Shown here piece by piece: positions 41,901-49,336 of a stretch of DNA of 62,579 bases. The stretch lies in the NCBI GenBank assembly GCA_964604675.1, contig CAZSAT010000029.1, positions 1 through 62,579 on the forward strand, in the 5' to 3' direction. The first letter of the stretch is position 1; every line of letters starts with the position of its first letter. The stretch comes from CAZSAT01 sp964604675 (GTDB lineage Bacteria > Myxococcota_A > UBA796 > CAJQPC01). The notes below the pieces were generated by a model, which worked only from the letters and a program-made list of their open reading frames with translations, ran no database searches and had not been told where the DNA came from. A program made the translations under genes and the position numbers.

Positions 41901-43136
41901 GGCACCGGCTGGTTCGACCAGGCGCTCCTCGATCAGCGTCCGGCGCATCTCGGCCTGTCTCGCTGCGTGCAGCTCTACCTGGAGCGCCGCTTCGTGCGCT
42001 TCGAGACCGAGTACCGGCTCGCGCTGGTGCCCAACGCCGGTGCGACGATGAGCGGCTTCCGCCTGCTGGTCCACCGTCTGCGTGAGGACGAGCTGCACCC
42101 GGACGAACACCTCAGCCGGACCCTGCGCGACGGTCTGGACGCCCTGTTCGTGTGGGTGCACGAACGCCTGGAGGCCTGCGACTGCGACGACGGATGCTCG
42201 GCGTGCTGCGGCGGCCTCGGCGTCATGCCGCTCGCCGACTACGAACACGGACACGACAGCCTGCACTACGGGCCGGGCGACGTGATCAGCCGCAAGGGGG
42301 CCTACCTCCTCGCCTGTGCGGTGCTGGGACGCGAGCCGGACTGGCGGGCGTACCTCCGGCGCTGCGACGGAGACGACGGCCTCGCCCCCCTGACCGACGC
42401 AGCGCTGCAGGGACTGGTGCGCCAGGTCATCGGCACCGAGGCCGGGGCGTGGACCGACGGCCTGTGGAGCCGCGACCTCTTCGGCGAGCAGATGGCCTTC
42501 GCTCCCACCGACGTGGCCAGCGTGCAGTGGATGGTCGACGACGATCCACGGGGCGACGGGAGCGTGGGCTTCTACGTGTCCGGCCACAACGAGATCCACC
42601 TCCGCGCGGGCCGGACCGAGGAGGAGGTCCTGGCCACGCTGGTCCACGAGCTCACCCACAACTGGCAGTTCACCAATCCCGGCTTCGATCGCGCCCAGCA
42701 CCTCGAGAGCGACGAGGCCCGGTCCTACTTCGCGGGCCACCTCGTGCTCGAAGGCCACGCTCGCTGGGCCGACCACCAGTACCGGCTGCACGCCGGCATG
42801 GGGGCGATCTACACGCCCACCGAAGCCGAGCAATGGGACGCCTACAAGGTCGGCTACTACCTGATGCAGGGCATCGAGCAGGCCCTGGGCCGCGACGGCC
42901 TGTTCTGGTGGCTCCGCCATGGGAACCAGGCAGGCGAGGCTCCCCCCCGGAGCCGCAACCCGCGCCTCACCCTGCCCTTCACGTTGACCGAAGCCCTCGA
43001 CGCGCTCGGCCTGCTCAGCGAGGCGCGCGAGGGCGTGTTCGACGGCATCGACGTGGTCATCGGTGGGCCGCCCGCCGAGGCCTCCGCGGACGACGTGCCT
43101 GCGGCCACCGAGGAGCCGGACGAACCGGAGGCCTGA
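38910..43136 (+). CDS. Inactivated MrfA/DUF1998-type helicase fused to membrane hairpin and HExxH metallopeptidase-like domain
   Basis: A 1408-residue fusion. A proline-rich start (1-35) leads to hydrophobic segments at ~50-100 and ~155-190. Residues ~285-650 follow the order of MrfA/YprA-type SF2 helicases: MFQTQALRELL (Q-motif-like), GWAGSGRTT (Walker A-like, 313-321, Arg for Lys), LRYVVIDHPDRL (DEAH position, Glu lost), LRLTAELYGRKVTFVVLLPR (SAT lost) and FDVIVCVGVGSHPEL. The 700-1100 region matches DUF1998-type layout and ends in a cysteine cluster (C1090, C1092, C1096, C1099, C1100). Residues ~1220-1310 carry HELTHNWQ (1246-1253) with EGHARWAD (Glu1281), a gluzincin-like zinc site. ATPase activity looks lost while the peptidase site looks intact. 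Last gene of the tubulin-like cluster. Confidence 0.8.
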   Translation: MAEHVPPPPPSAAPEPPAAPPAEQAPDREPPRSREEEALSVVETKVSRVTFAAVSLALGTLLAPISLLFGLGFLPGGGLGLSGVVAAAAGFCARLVVRAVMPGRLRGGTETGDGRQLAVAVLAELQEAGEVRLWTARYVEACLVVSRASSKSAALIGASGITMHAGSVVPLIGPFLAGPALAAEALALAMKSKLPVLDREERPKAEAIDHHDVPALVDSAPSSRPTGRELVAALESSPVYRRQVVARGLLHAKRAVVDDGLGLLQARYPRLDGAVLARTGVSTLSMFQTQALRELLAEEEREDIHHRDFVFFGWAGSGRTTLVNLLALGGLLHREGALYCVSAEGPLRSLDLDAGEAATATGRHPASQLRTWLDGTDHLDAMQEAYQAATQDRLDHSRRLDVVFTDVRKLSEEILAKATGDARPLLQRLRYVVIDHPDRLPREELVRLRVAIARLRLTAELYGRKVTFVVLLPRLENKVRFAKWLLNNQDVAGCDFEGAFPRAELVGWMPPFEVREVPGRGPRFVRADFAEEVTALLAELGFSAQRLVASGESPVRLAVVDAQPLLGPELRTHVRVTAIRRLQEAARQSEDEGPIVLRQEWRWFSTDSLAVPSDQRFDVIVCVGVGSHPELRVSSLRAALAEDGALVLVGDGSPEDYESLREVRKPGWDPDRAIADVRYSSVLWPDHSGAVIAHELASLFEDFRDKPVPRERLSGVFPGEQTERLLEQWLAEGKLEELVAFETLREGRRPEKRPYLRRKDPSFKGQSYEVLWGCCSRAVYGVFDKDARNEARSIGVSRSAYVDRDRLFVDLFPWAMIRHKPHTVQVDDREDDRLSERDRALGAQRWLRHGRLLIGTPDWSAGVTVDRRRPRFAVSLASERPFDGMAIPRDLPADAVQGCLATDDTAAAQAIAAGLRRVLVSSSGGSARLRVATGNWVCQLEETMRDVAFTRGGLVEEPDFVGFRELTPALRERMTRSYGCVGTSLFLELSDRGRDELGTGWFDQALLDQRPAHLGLSRCVQLYLERRFVRFETEYRLALVPNAGATMSGFRLLVHRLREDELHPDEHLSRTLRDGLDALFVWVHERLEACDCDDGCSACCGGLGVMPLADYEHGHDSLHYGPGDVISRKGAYLLACAVLGREPDWRAYLRRCDGDDGLAPLTDAALQGLVRQVIGTEAGAWTDGLWSRDLFGEQMAFAPTDVASVQWMVDDDPRGDGSVGFYVSGHNEIHLRAGRTEEEVLATLVHELTHNWQFTNPGFDRAQHLESDEARSYFAGHLVLEGHARWADHQYRLHAGMGAIYTPTEAEQWDAYKVGYYLMQGIEQALGRDGLFWWLRHGNQAGEAPPRSRNPRLTLPFTLTEALDALGLLSEAREGVFDGIDVVIGGPPAEASADDVPAATEEPDEPEA

Positions 43137-43157
43137 TCTGGCCGGATCGGGCCCCTG

Positions 43158-43925
43158 CTACGCCGCGGGCGACTGGTGCAGGGCGAAGGCTGCACCCTGG
43201 GGATCCATGCACTGCGCCACCCGGTCCCCGCCCGGCACGTCCATCGGTCCGTTGAGCACCTTGCCGCCGAGCGCCGTCACCTGGGCGAGCGTCGCCTCGA
43301 TGTCGCCGACTGTGACGTAGTGGAGCCACGCGGTCGGCATCGGCATGCCCTCCATCTTGTTGAAGATGCCGCCCAGGTGGCGCCCGGCGTCGGCGGTCTT
43401 GAAGAGGCGGTAGGTGCCCATGCCGCCCATGTCGGTGTCTTCGTAGACCCATCCGAAGAGCGCTGCGTAGAAGGTGCCCGCCGCCTCGAAGTCGGTGGTG
43501 GAGAGCTCGCCCCAGCTGAAGTCGCCGACGCCGGCCTCTGCGGCTTCACCCGGGGCCTTGGCGTCCTCATAGATGGCGAAGGCCGCCCCCTGGGGGTCGG
43601 CCAGCACCGCGAACTTCCCCACGTTCGCAATGGGCGTGGGGGGAACGAAGACCTGCGCGCCGAGGTCCTGGGCCTGCTTCGCGGTGTCGTCGACGCTCAC
43701 CACGCAGGTGTAGGCCATCCAGTGCGGGGGTGCGCCCATCGCCTTGGCCTCCGCGGGCAGCTTCATGCTGCCGCCCAGCACGCGGTCGCCGTTCTGCCAC
43801 ATCTCGTAGTCGTCGTTGTGGGGGAGCAGCTTCCAGCCGAAGAGCGCCGTGTAGAACGCCTTGCCAGCAGCAGGATCGTCGGTCGAGAGGTCGTGCCAGC
43901 AGAACTGTCCGAGCATCGAGGCCAT
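43158..43925 (-). CDS. Two-domain VOC/glyoxalase-family protein
   Basis: A 255-residue protein made of two vicinal-oxygen-chelate modules (~1-120 and ~130-255). Each begins with a similar stretch (CWHDLSTDDPAAGKAFYTAL; SWGELSTTDFEAAGTFYAAL) and ends with ADPQGAAFAIYE or MDPQGAAFALHQ. Such proteins are glyoxalase-like, dioxygenases or binding proteins; metal ligands (His, Glu) are only partly kept, so function is open. The ATG at 43925-43923 is preferred over an upstream TTG because GGAG lies 5-6 bases before it. It follows the YheT-like hydrolase by 30 bases on the same strand and ends 21 bases from the convergent end of the tubulin-like cluster. Confidence 0.82.
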   Translation of the reverse strand: MASMLGQFCWHDLSTDDPAAGKAFYTALFGWKLLPHNDDYEMWQNGDRVLGGSMKLPAEAKAMGAPPHWMAYTCVVSVDDTAKQAQDLGAQVFVPPTPIANVGKFAVLADPQGAAFAIYEDAKAPGEAAEAGVGDFSWGELSTTDFEAAGTFYAALFGWVYEDTDMGGMGTYRLFKTADAGRHLGGIFNKMEGMPMPTAWLHYVTVGDIEATLAQVTALGGKVLNGPMDVPGGDRVAQCMDPQGAAFALHQSPAA

Positions 43926-43955
43926 GGGGAACTCCAACAGAGGTGTGCCCGAGTC

Positions 43956-44897
43956 CTAATCGCTCGCGAGCCTGGCCAGCCAGTCCGCCAGGAAGGCTTC
44001 TGCCCAGTAGGTCGGGCCGGGGCCGATCCAGCCCACGTGGCCGCCGAATCGGGTGCGCTCCACGGTGAACTGGGCGCCCTCGAACACGGGGTCGTCGAAG
44101 CTCGACACCGGCACGATGGGGTCGTCGTCCGACACCAGCAGGAGGCAGGGACGGTCGATGCGATGCAGCACGGGCAGGCTGGACGCCCGGGTGTAGTAGT
44201 CGTCGACGTCGGCAAAGCCGAAGCACGGGACCACGGCCGCCGCGTCGAAGCCGCGCACCGTGCGCACGCCGGCCATGTCCTCGGGCTGGTAGCGCTCCGG
44301 GTACAGCGACGCCTTGCGGCAATACATCGCGGTCAGCTCGCGCACGAAGTAGCGGTCGTAGATCCAGGGCAGGCTCTTCGCGGCGGCGCCGAGGTCCACC
44401 GCCGCCGAGGTGGTCGCCGCGCCCTGGACCTCGTCGGGAGCGAGACCGAGGCCCAGGTACCGAAGCACCACGTTGCCGCCCATCGAGAAGCCCGCCAGGT
44501 AGATGGGTCGCCCGGGATGGTTCGCGACCTCGTCGCGCACGACGGCGGCGAGGTCGTCGACGAGCCCGGCGTGCGAGAGCGTGGGCGAGAGGTGCTCCGT
44601 GCCGCCGAAGTTCCGCTGGTTGAGCCGCACGGTGCGGAAGCCCCGCTGGTGCAGCGCGCGACCGTAGCCCGTGGTCATCGGGGCGCTGGCGCTCGACGTC
44701 AGGCCGTGCACGAACACCACCGTCGGACCCCCGACGAGCTCGTTCTCGAGCACCGTGACGCGCGTGTGCTCGTCGACCTGCACCACCCGCTCGATCGCCT
44801 CGTCGACGTAGGGGCCCGGCGGCACCCCGCGGAACATGACCGCCAGGGTCATCCGGTGTCCCCCGCCGAGCAGGGGGTGATGGCGAAAGGGCTTCAT
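43956..44897 (-). CDS. YheT-like alpha/beta hydrolase
   Basis: A 313-residue hydrolase of the YheT/ABHD1-3 group. It shows the N-terminal KPFRHHPLLGGGH motif, the oxyanion region VVFVHGLTSS, NQRNFGGTE, the nucleophile elbow AGFSMGG, the acidic residue in SDDDPIVP and the catalytic histidine in FGGHVGW. Relatives are lipid or ester hydrolases of uncertain physiological substrate. The ATG at 44897 gives the family's start. A divergent lipoprotein gene lies 61 bases away. Confidence 0.87.
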   Translation of the reverse strand: MKPFRHHPLLGGGHRMTLAVMFRGVPPGPYVDEAIERVVQVDEHTRVTVLENELVGGPTVVFVHGLTSSASAPMTTGYGRALHQRGFRTVRLNQRNFGGTEHLSPTLSHAGLVDDLAAVVRDEVANHPGRPIYLAGFSMGGNVVLRYLGLGLAPDEVQGAATTSAAVDLGAAAKSLPWIYDRYFVRELTAMYCRKASLYPERYQPEDMAGVRTVRGFDAAAVVPCFGFADVDDYYTRASSLPVLHRIDRPCLLLVSDDDPIVPVSSFDDPVFEGAQFTVERTRFGGHVGWIGPGPTYWAEAFLADWLARLASD

Positions 44898-44958
44898 GGC
44901 GCGAGAGCAGCATCGCACGCCGATCGGATAGGGTCCGCGGGACGACACCGGGCCATCC

Positions 44959-46671
44959 ATGCTGCTGTTCCTCGCCTGCCACCTCCTCGAGTCGCCCGAG
45001 ATCGCCACGTGCGAAGCCTTCGGGTGCGCCGACACCTCCGCCGACGACACCGACGGCACGGGGCCCGGCACCGGAGGGGACGACGCGGACGAAGACGGCG
45101 TGCCCAGCGGCGACGACTGCGACGACGACGACCCAGACGTTGGCGAAGCCGAGACCGTGTGGACCGACGCCGACGGCGACGGCTACGGCGACCCCGACAC
45201 CGAGGTCGACACCTGCGACGTGGCCTCGGATCAGGTGTTCGAGGCCGGCGACTGCGACGACACCACGGACCAGGCCGCGCCAGGACTCACCGAGGTCTGC
45301 GGCGATGGGCTGGACAACGACTGCGACGGCACCAGCAACGGCTGCGTCCCCACGGGCGAGCTGAGCTCGGAGGACGCGGACCACGCCTGGGAGGCGGAGA
45401 AGGGCTCCTACGACCTCGCAGGTCAGAGCGTGGCGGTGTTGGGCGACGTCGACGGCGATGGCCAGGGCGAGATCGCCATCGGCGTGCCCGGCGACGCCAC
45501 CTATGGAGGCGCCGTGGCGGTGTGCGGCCTGGACGACGCCGAAGGCATCGTGTCGAACTGTGCGGCCCAGCTGACGTCCAGCACCACGAGCGTGGGCCTC
45601 GGGTACGCTGTACGAGCGGCCGGCGACGTCGACGGGGACGGCTTCGCCGACGCCCTGGTCGGCGCGATCTATGCCGACGTCGATGGCGTCTCGAACACCG
45701 GCGCCGCGGTGCTCTTCTACGGCCCCCTCACCGCCGCCATCGACGAGACCTCGGCGGGCATCTACGGCACGACCGAGGCCTCCGCCCAGCTCGGGCAGGC
45801 GCTCGGCGTCGGCAACCTCGACGACGACGCGGAGGTCGAGCTGGTGGTCGGCAGCCGCTACGTCGGCAGCGCCGGGGGCGTCTACGTCCTGGACGGCCCG
45901 CACCCGGCCGCGGGCGAGCAGGCCTCGGTCGACGACTACGTGGGCGCCATCACCGCGAGCGACGGGTCGGTCTTCGCGATGGAGATCGGCGACCCGGGCG
46001 ACGTCGACGGCGACGGCTACGACGACGTGCTCGTCTCCGACTACAGCTACAACGGCGGCGGAGAGGTCTACGTCTTCCGCGGCCCGGTCGACGGGCGCTA
46101 CGACCGCTCCGACGCCGACATCACGCTGACCGGCTCCACGAGCGGGGGCACGGACTACCTGGGCTACAGCGGCACCACGATGGTCGCCGACGAAGACGGC
46201 GACGGCTACGACGAGATCCTCGTCGGCGCTCTGCTCGGAGAAGGTGACGTGTCCTCTGCCGGACGCGCCTACCTCGTGGATGGCCCCACCAAGACCGGCG
46301 CCATCGCCGACGCCGCCCACGCCACGCTGCTCGGCGAGGCCTCGGGCTCCTACGCCGGCATGGCCACCGCCTCGGGCGACTTCGACGGCGACTCGATCCC
46401 CGACGTGATGATCGGCGCGCCCTCGGTCGACCGGAGCACCTCGGTCACCGACATCGGCAAGGTCTATATGAGCTACGGCCCGCACAGCGGCACCAGCCGG
46501 CTCGTGGTGCGCAGCTGGACCGCCACGGGCGTCGGGCAGAGTGACTGGTTCGGCGAGGCCCTCGCCACCGGCGACGTGGACGACGACGGGCACGACGACC
46601 TGCTGGTGGGCAGCTACCGCGCCAACGACAGCGACGGCGGCGCCTACCTGTTCCTGGGCTCCAGCTACTGA
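44959..46671 (+). CDS. Lipoprotein with MopE-like metal motif and FG-GAP repeats
   Basis: A 570-residue surface lipoprotein with the very short leader MLLFLAC (cysteine at residue 7, no longer in-frame start). Residues ~60-130 hold MopE-like calcium/copper-type motifs (TDADGDGYGDPDTEVDTC; CGDGLDNDCDG). Residues ~140-570 contain about six to seven FG-GAP/integrin-type repeats, each with a DVDGDGxxD-like calcium loop (GDVDGDGQGEIAIGVPGDA; GDVDGDGFADALVGA; GDFDGDSIPDVMIGAP), which would form a beta-propeller. Such proteins mediate surface adhesion or protein contacts. It ends 7 bases into the convergent gene at 46665. Confidence 0.87.
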   Translation: MLLFLACHLLESPEIATCEAFGCADTSADDTDGTGPGTGGDDADEDGVPSGDDCDDDDPDVGEAETVWTDADGDGYGDPDTEVDTCDVASDQVFEAGDCDDTTDQAAPGLTEVCGDGLDNDCDGTSNGCVPTGELSSEDADHAWEAEKGSYDLAGQSVAVLGDVDGDGQGEIAIGVPGDATYGGAVAVCGLDDAEGIVSNCAAQLTSSTTSVGLGYAVRAAGDVDGDGFADALVGAIYADVDGVSNTGAAVLFYGPLTAAIDETSAGIYGTTEASAQLGQALGVGNLDDDAEVELVVGSRYVGSAGGVYVLDGPHPAAGEQASVDDYVGAITASDGSVFAMEIGDPGDVDGDGYDDVLVSDYSYNGGGEVYVFRGPVDGRYDRSDADITLTGSTSGGTDYLGYSGTTMVADEDGDGYDEILVGALLGEGDVSSAGRAYLVDGPTKTGAIADAAHATLLGEASGSYAGMATASGDFDGDSIPDVMIGAPSVDRSTSVTDIGKVYMSYGPHSGTSRLVVRSWTATGVGQSDWFGEALATGDVDDDGHDDLLVGSYRANDSDGGAYLFLGSSY

Positions 46672-47069
46672 GCGCGCCGGGCGCCCAACAACAACGCGCC
46701 CACCACCGGCACCAGGAGCAGCGGCCACCACGGCCGCGTGGGCCAGGGGGCCGAGACCTCGAGCGGGATCGCCACACGGGGAAGCTCGGTGACAGCCGGC
46801 TCCGCGATCGGCAAGCCCTGGACCGAGAGCTCCCAGACCTGCACCGAGTCGGCGCCGGAGAACGACCAGGGCACGGGCGCAGAGAGCTCCACCTCCACGT
46901 CGCCGTGCGGGTCCAGCACCACCCGGTCGACGTGGTCGACGACACCCCCCTGCACCACCAGATCGTGCAGCACCACCCGCTCGGCGTCGCTGTGGGTCCG
47001 GAGCCTCACGACCGCGTGGGGCGCCTCAGGGGTCGGCGGAACGAGCAGGGTCGCGGTGATCAGGGCCAC
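46665..47069 (-). CDS. Secreted protein with C-terminal membrane anchor
   Basis: A 134-residue protein starting at GTG. After a short N-terminal hydrophobic stretch it has a beta-rich ectodomain (~20-105) and ends in a single helix plus basic residues: WWPLLLVPVVGALLLGARRA. This tripartite ending (helix then Arg-Arg) is like protein-sorting tails of the PEP-CTERM/MYXO-CTERM kind in layout, but no signature motif precedes the helix. Its start lies 6 bases after the stop of the short-leader lipoprotein upstream, so they are probably one unit. Function unknown. Confidence 0.65.
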   Translation of the reverse strand: MALITATLLVPPTPEAPHAVVRLRTHSDAERVVLHDLVVQGGVVDHVDRVVLDPHGDVEVELSAPVPWSFSGADSVQVWELSVQGLPIAEPAVTELPRVAIPLEVSAPWPTRPWWPLLLVPVVGALLLGARRAQ

Positions 47070-47075
47070 GCGCGC

Positions 47076-47615
47076 TCATAGCTCGCTGAACTTCAGCCAG
47101 ACGCGGTTGTCGCCGTCGTCGATCTGCAGCCCCTTGGCCGCGTCGACATCGAAGCTGAAGGGATCGGGCAGGCCGTCGCCGTCGAGCGCGGTGCCGAGCT
47201 TGTCGAGGAAGGACAGTCGGAGGGTGAGCGCCGCTTCGTCGACGCCGTCGACAGCGAGCACACCGGTGGCGGGCTGGGCGACGCTTCCCAGCATCGGTGG
47301 GTCGCGGCCGTCCAGGTAGTACAGGTGGTCGCTGATGGTGTCCCAGACCTCGATCGCCGGGCTGTTGGAGCCGGTCACCACGACGCCCTGGACCTCCAGT
47401 TCGAAGCCTCCGAGATCCCCTCGGTTGTAGAGCCCGTAGTGCTCGTCGTCCCCCGACTGGTCCCCGGCGTTGGCGTCGTACCAGAAGCTTCCTGTGGCGG
47501 TCACGCCCTCGTCGTCGATCCCCACGCCCAGCAGGTAGCCCTCCACGCTGTCGACGTAGGCCTCGAAGGCGACCGAAACGACCAGCGGTTCGCAGCCCAA
47601 GAGCATCCACAGCAT
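47076..47615 (-). CDS. Short-leader lipoprotein, unknown function
   Basis: A 179-residue predicted lipoprotein. The leader MLWMLLGC has its cysteine at residue 8 and no basic residue, and closely resembles MLWVLLTGC at 17006. The mature part is acidic and beta-rich (YLLGVGIDDEGVTATGSFWY; GLYNRGDLGGFELEVQG; LTLRLSFLDKLGTALDGDG) with no recognisable domain. It is divergent from tag with 48 bases between start codons and is followed by the membrane-tailed protein at 47069. Confidence 0.7.
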   Translation of the reverse strand: MLWMLLGCEPLVVSVAFEAYVDSVEGYLLGVGIDDEGVTATGSFWYDANAGDQSGDDEHYGLYNRGDLGGFELEVQGVVVTGSNSPAIEVWDTISDHLYYLDGRDPPMLGSVAQPATGVLAVDGVDEAALTLRLSFLDKLGTALDGDGLPDPFSFDVDAAKGLQIDDGDNRVWLKFSEL

Positions 47616-47663
47616 GGGAGAAGCCTACCGCCGTGCTACGACTTCGCGCGGAAAGGAGCCTCC

Positions 47664-48338
47664 ATGACCCCCTTCGCGACCATCTGGGATCGTGCCGTGG
47701 CCCGTCACGGCGAAGCGAGCCTGAGGGAGCACTTCCCCACCGTGAAGACCGCCGAAGAGCTCGCGGCTCTGCCCGACGACCGCTACCTGGCGGCCGTCGC
47801 CGAGCGGGTGTTCGCGGCTGGTTTCCGGTGGCGCGTCATCCAGGCCAAGTGGGAGGGCTTCGAGGCGGCCTTCGCCGGCTTCGACCTCGACCACGTCGCC
47901 CACCTCGACGGACCCGCGATCGAGGCCTTGGCGCAGGACACCCGCATCGTGCGCAACCGGCCCAAGATCCTGTCGACCATCGAGAACGCTCGCTGGATGC
48001 AGGAAGTCTCCGCCGAGCACGGCGGCTTCGGACGCTGGATCGCAGCCTGGCCCACCACCGACACCGTCGGCCTCTGGGCCGCGATGAAGGCCGGAGGCCA
48101 CCGCCTCGGAGGCGACACCGGCGCCTGGGTGCTGCGGCTCGTCGGCCGCGACACCTTCCGGATCTCGGGCGACGTGGTGGCCTGCTTGATCGATGCGGGC
48201 GTGGTCGACAAGAAGCCCACCGGCAAGAAGGACCTGGCAGCCACCCAGGCCGCGTTCAACGCCTGGCAGGCCGAGACCGGGCTGTCCCAGGGGGCGCTGT
48301 CGGTCGTGGCCGCTCGAAGCGTCGGGGCGATCGACTGA
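47664..48338 (+). CDS. tag: DNA-3-methyladenine glycosylase I (Tag-like)
   Basis: A 224-residue HhH-superfamily glycosylase that excises 3-methyladenine. Supporting segments are AGFRWRVIQAKWEGFEAAFAG (substrate pocket region), RNRPKILSTIENARWMQEV and GGDTGAWVLRLVGRDTF. The N-terminal cysteine and histidines that bind zinc in E. coli Tag are not present, so this is the zinc-lacking subgroup. AAGGAG stands 5 bases before the ATG at 47664. The 2-hydroxyacid dehydrogenase gene starts 8 bases after the stop, an apparently incidental operon partner. Confidence 0.85.
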   Translation: MTPFATIWDRAVARHGEASLREHFPTVKTAEELAALPDDRYLAAVAERVFAAGFRWRVIQAKWEGFEAAFAGFDLDHVAHLDGPAIEALAQDTRIVRNRPKILSTIENARWMQEVSAEHGGFGRWIAAWPTTDTVGLWAAMKAGGHRLGGDTGAWVLRLVGRDTFRISGDVVACLIDAGVVDKKPTGKKDLAATQAAFNAWQAETGLSQGALSVVAARSVGAID

Positions 48339-48346
48339 GCGCGGCC

Positions 48347-49252
48347 ATGGTCTTCGTCACCCAGTCCATCGACCCGAGCGCCCTGTCGCGGCTTCGCGCC
48401 GCGGGCCTCCGCGTCACGGTGAGACACGGCGAGGCGCCGATCGGCCGCGGGGCCCTGCTCCGCGGCGCATCGCGGGTCCTGATCCCGATGCCCACCGACC
48501 GGATCGACGGCGAGGTGCTCGACGCGGGGCCGGTGGCGTTGGTGGCCAGCCACGCCGTCGGCACCGACCACATCGACCTGGACGCGTGCCGGGCGCGGGG
48601 CGTGGCCGTGACGAACACCCCCGGGGTGCTCACCGACGCCACGGCCGACCTCGCCATGGCGCTGTTGCTCGCCTGCACCCGCGGCGTGCTCCAGGGCGAC
48701 GCGCTCGTGCGCGCCGGGCGCTTCCGCGGGTGGCATCCCCTGATGCTCCGAGGGCTGGAGCTGCGCGGCGCGAGGCTCGGCATCGTGGGCCTCGGTCGCA
48801 TCGGTCGCGCCACCGCGGAGCGCGCGCGGGCCTTCGGCATGGAGGTCGTGCACAGCTCGCGCTCGGGCGGGCTGCCCCTCGACGAGCTCCTGGCCACCAG
48901 CGACGTGGTCTCCCTCCACTGCCCGCTCACCGAAGCCACGCACCACCTGCTCGATGCCCCCGCGCTCGCGACGATGAAACCGGGCGCCTGGCTCGTGAAC
49001 ACCGCGCGCGGTCCGGTCGTCGACGAAGCCGCGCTCGCAGAGGCTCTGCAGGGGCACCTGGCCGGCGCCGGACTCGACGTCTACGAGCACGAGCCGCGGG
49101 TGCACGAAGGCCTCGTGGCGCTCCCGAACGTGGTCCTGCTCCCCCACCTCGGGTCGGCCACCCATCGAGCGCGGCGGCTGATGGCGGCCACCGTGGTCGA
49201 CAACGTGCTCGCCTGGCACGGGGGGCGACCGCTGCCCACGCCGATCCTGTAG
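48347..49252 (+). CDS. D-isomer-specific 2-hydroxyacid dehydrogenase
   Basis: A 301-residue NAD(P)-dependent dehydrogenase of the glyoxylate/hydroxypyruvate reductase type. It has the substrate-loop SHAVGTDHIDLDAC, Rossmann motif GIVGLGRIGRATAERA, the catalytic arginine in VNTARGPVVDE, the glutamate in DVYEHEP and the histidine in LLPHLGSAT. Substrate among glyoxylate, hydroxypyruvate or other 2-oxoacids cannot be fixed. The start at ATG 48347 is 8 bases after tag. Confidence 0.9.
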   Translation: MVFVTQSIDPSALSRLRAAGLRVTVRHGEAPIGRGALLRGASRVLIPMPTDRIDGEVLDAGPVALVASHAVGTDHIDLDACRARGVAVTNTPGVLTDATADLAMALLLACTRGVLQGDALVRAGRFRGWHPLMLRGLELRGARLGIVGLGRIGRATAERARAFGMEVVHSSRSGGLPLDELLATSDVVSLHCPLTEATHHLLDAPALATMKPGAWLVNTARGPVVDEAALAEALQGHLAGAGLDVYEHEPRVHEGLVALPNVVLLPHLGSATHRARRLMAATVVDNVLAWHGGRPLPTPIL

Positions 49253-49336
49253 GCAAGCGCCACGGGCGGCATGTGCGGCTCCCACGCCACGAACCGGTCG
49301 CTGTCGGGCTAAGCTCCCCCTCCCTGGAGAGACGCC

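Noticed and set aside
39555..42920. 1121-residue minus-strand frame
   Set aside because: Antisense to the helicase/peptidase gene; Leu/Gly/His-rich shadow, no motif.
44959..45360. Repeated GACGGCGACGGC-type DNA as a satellite
   Set aside because: It encodes the calcium-type DADGDG motifs of the MopE/FG-GAP protein with varied codons, so it reflects protein selection.
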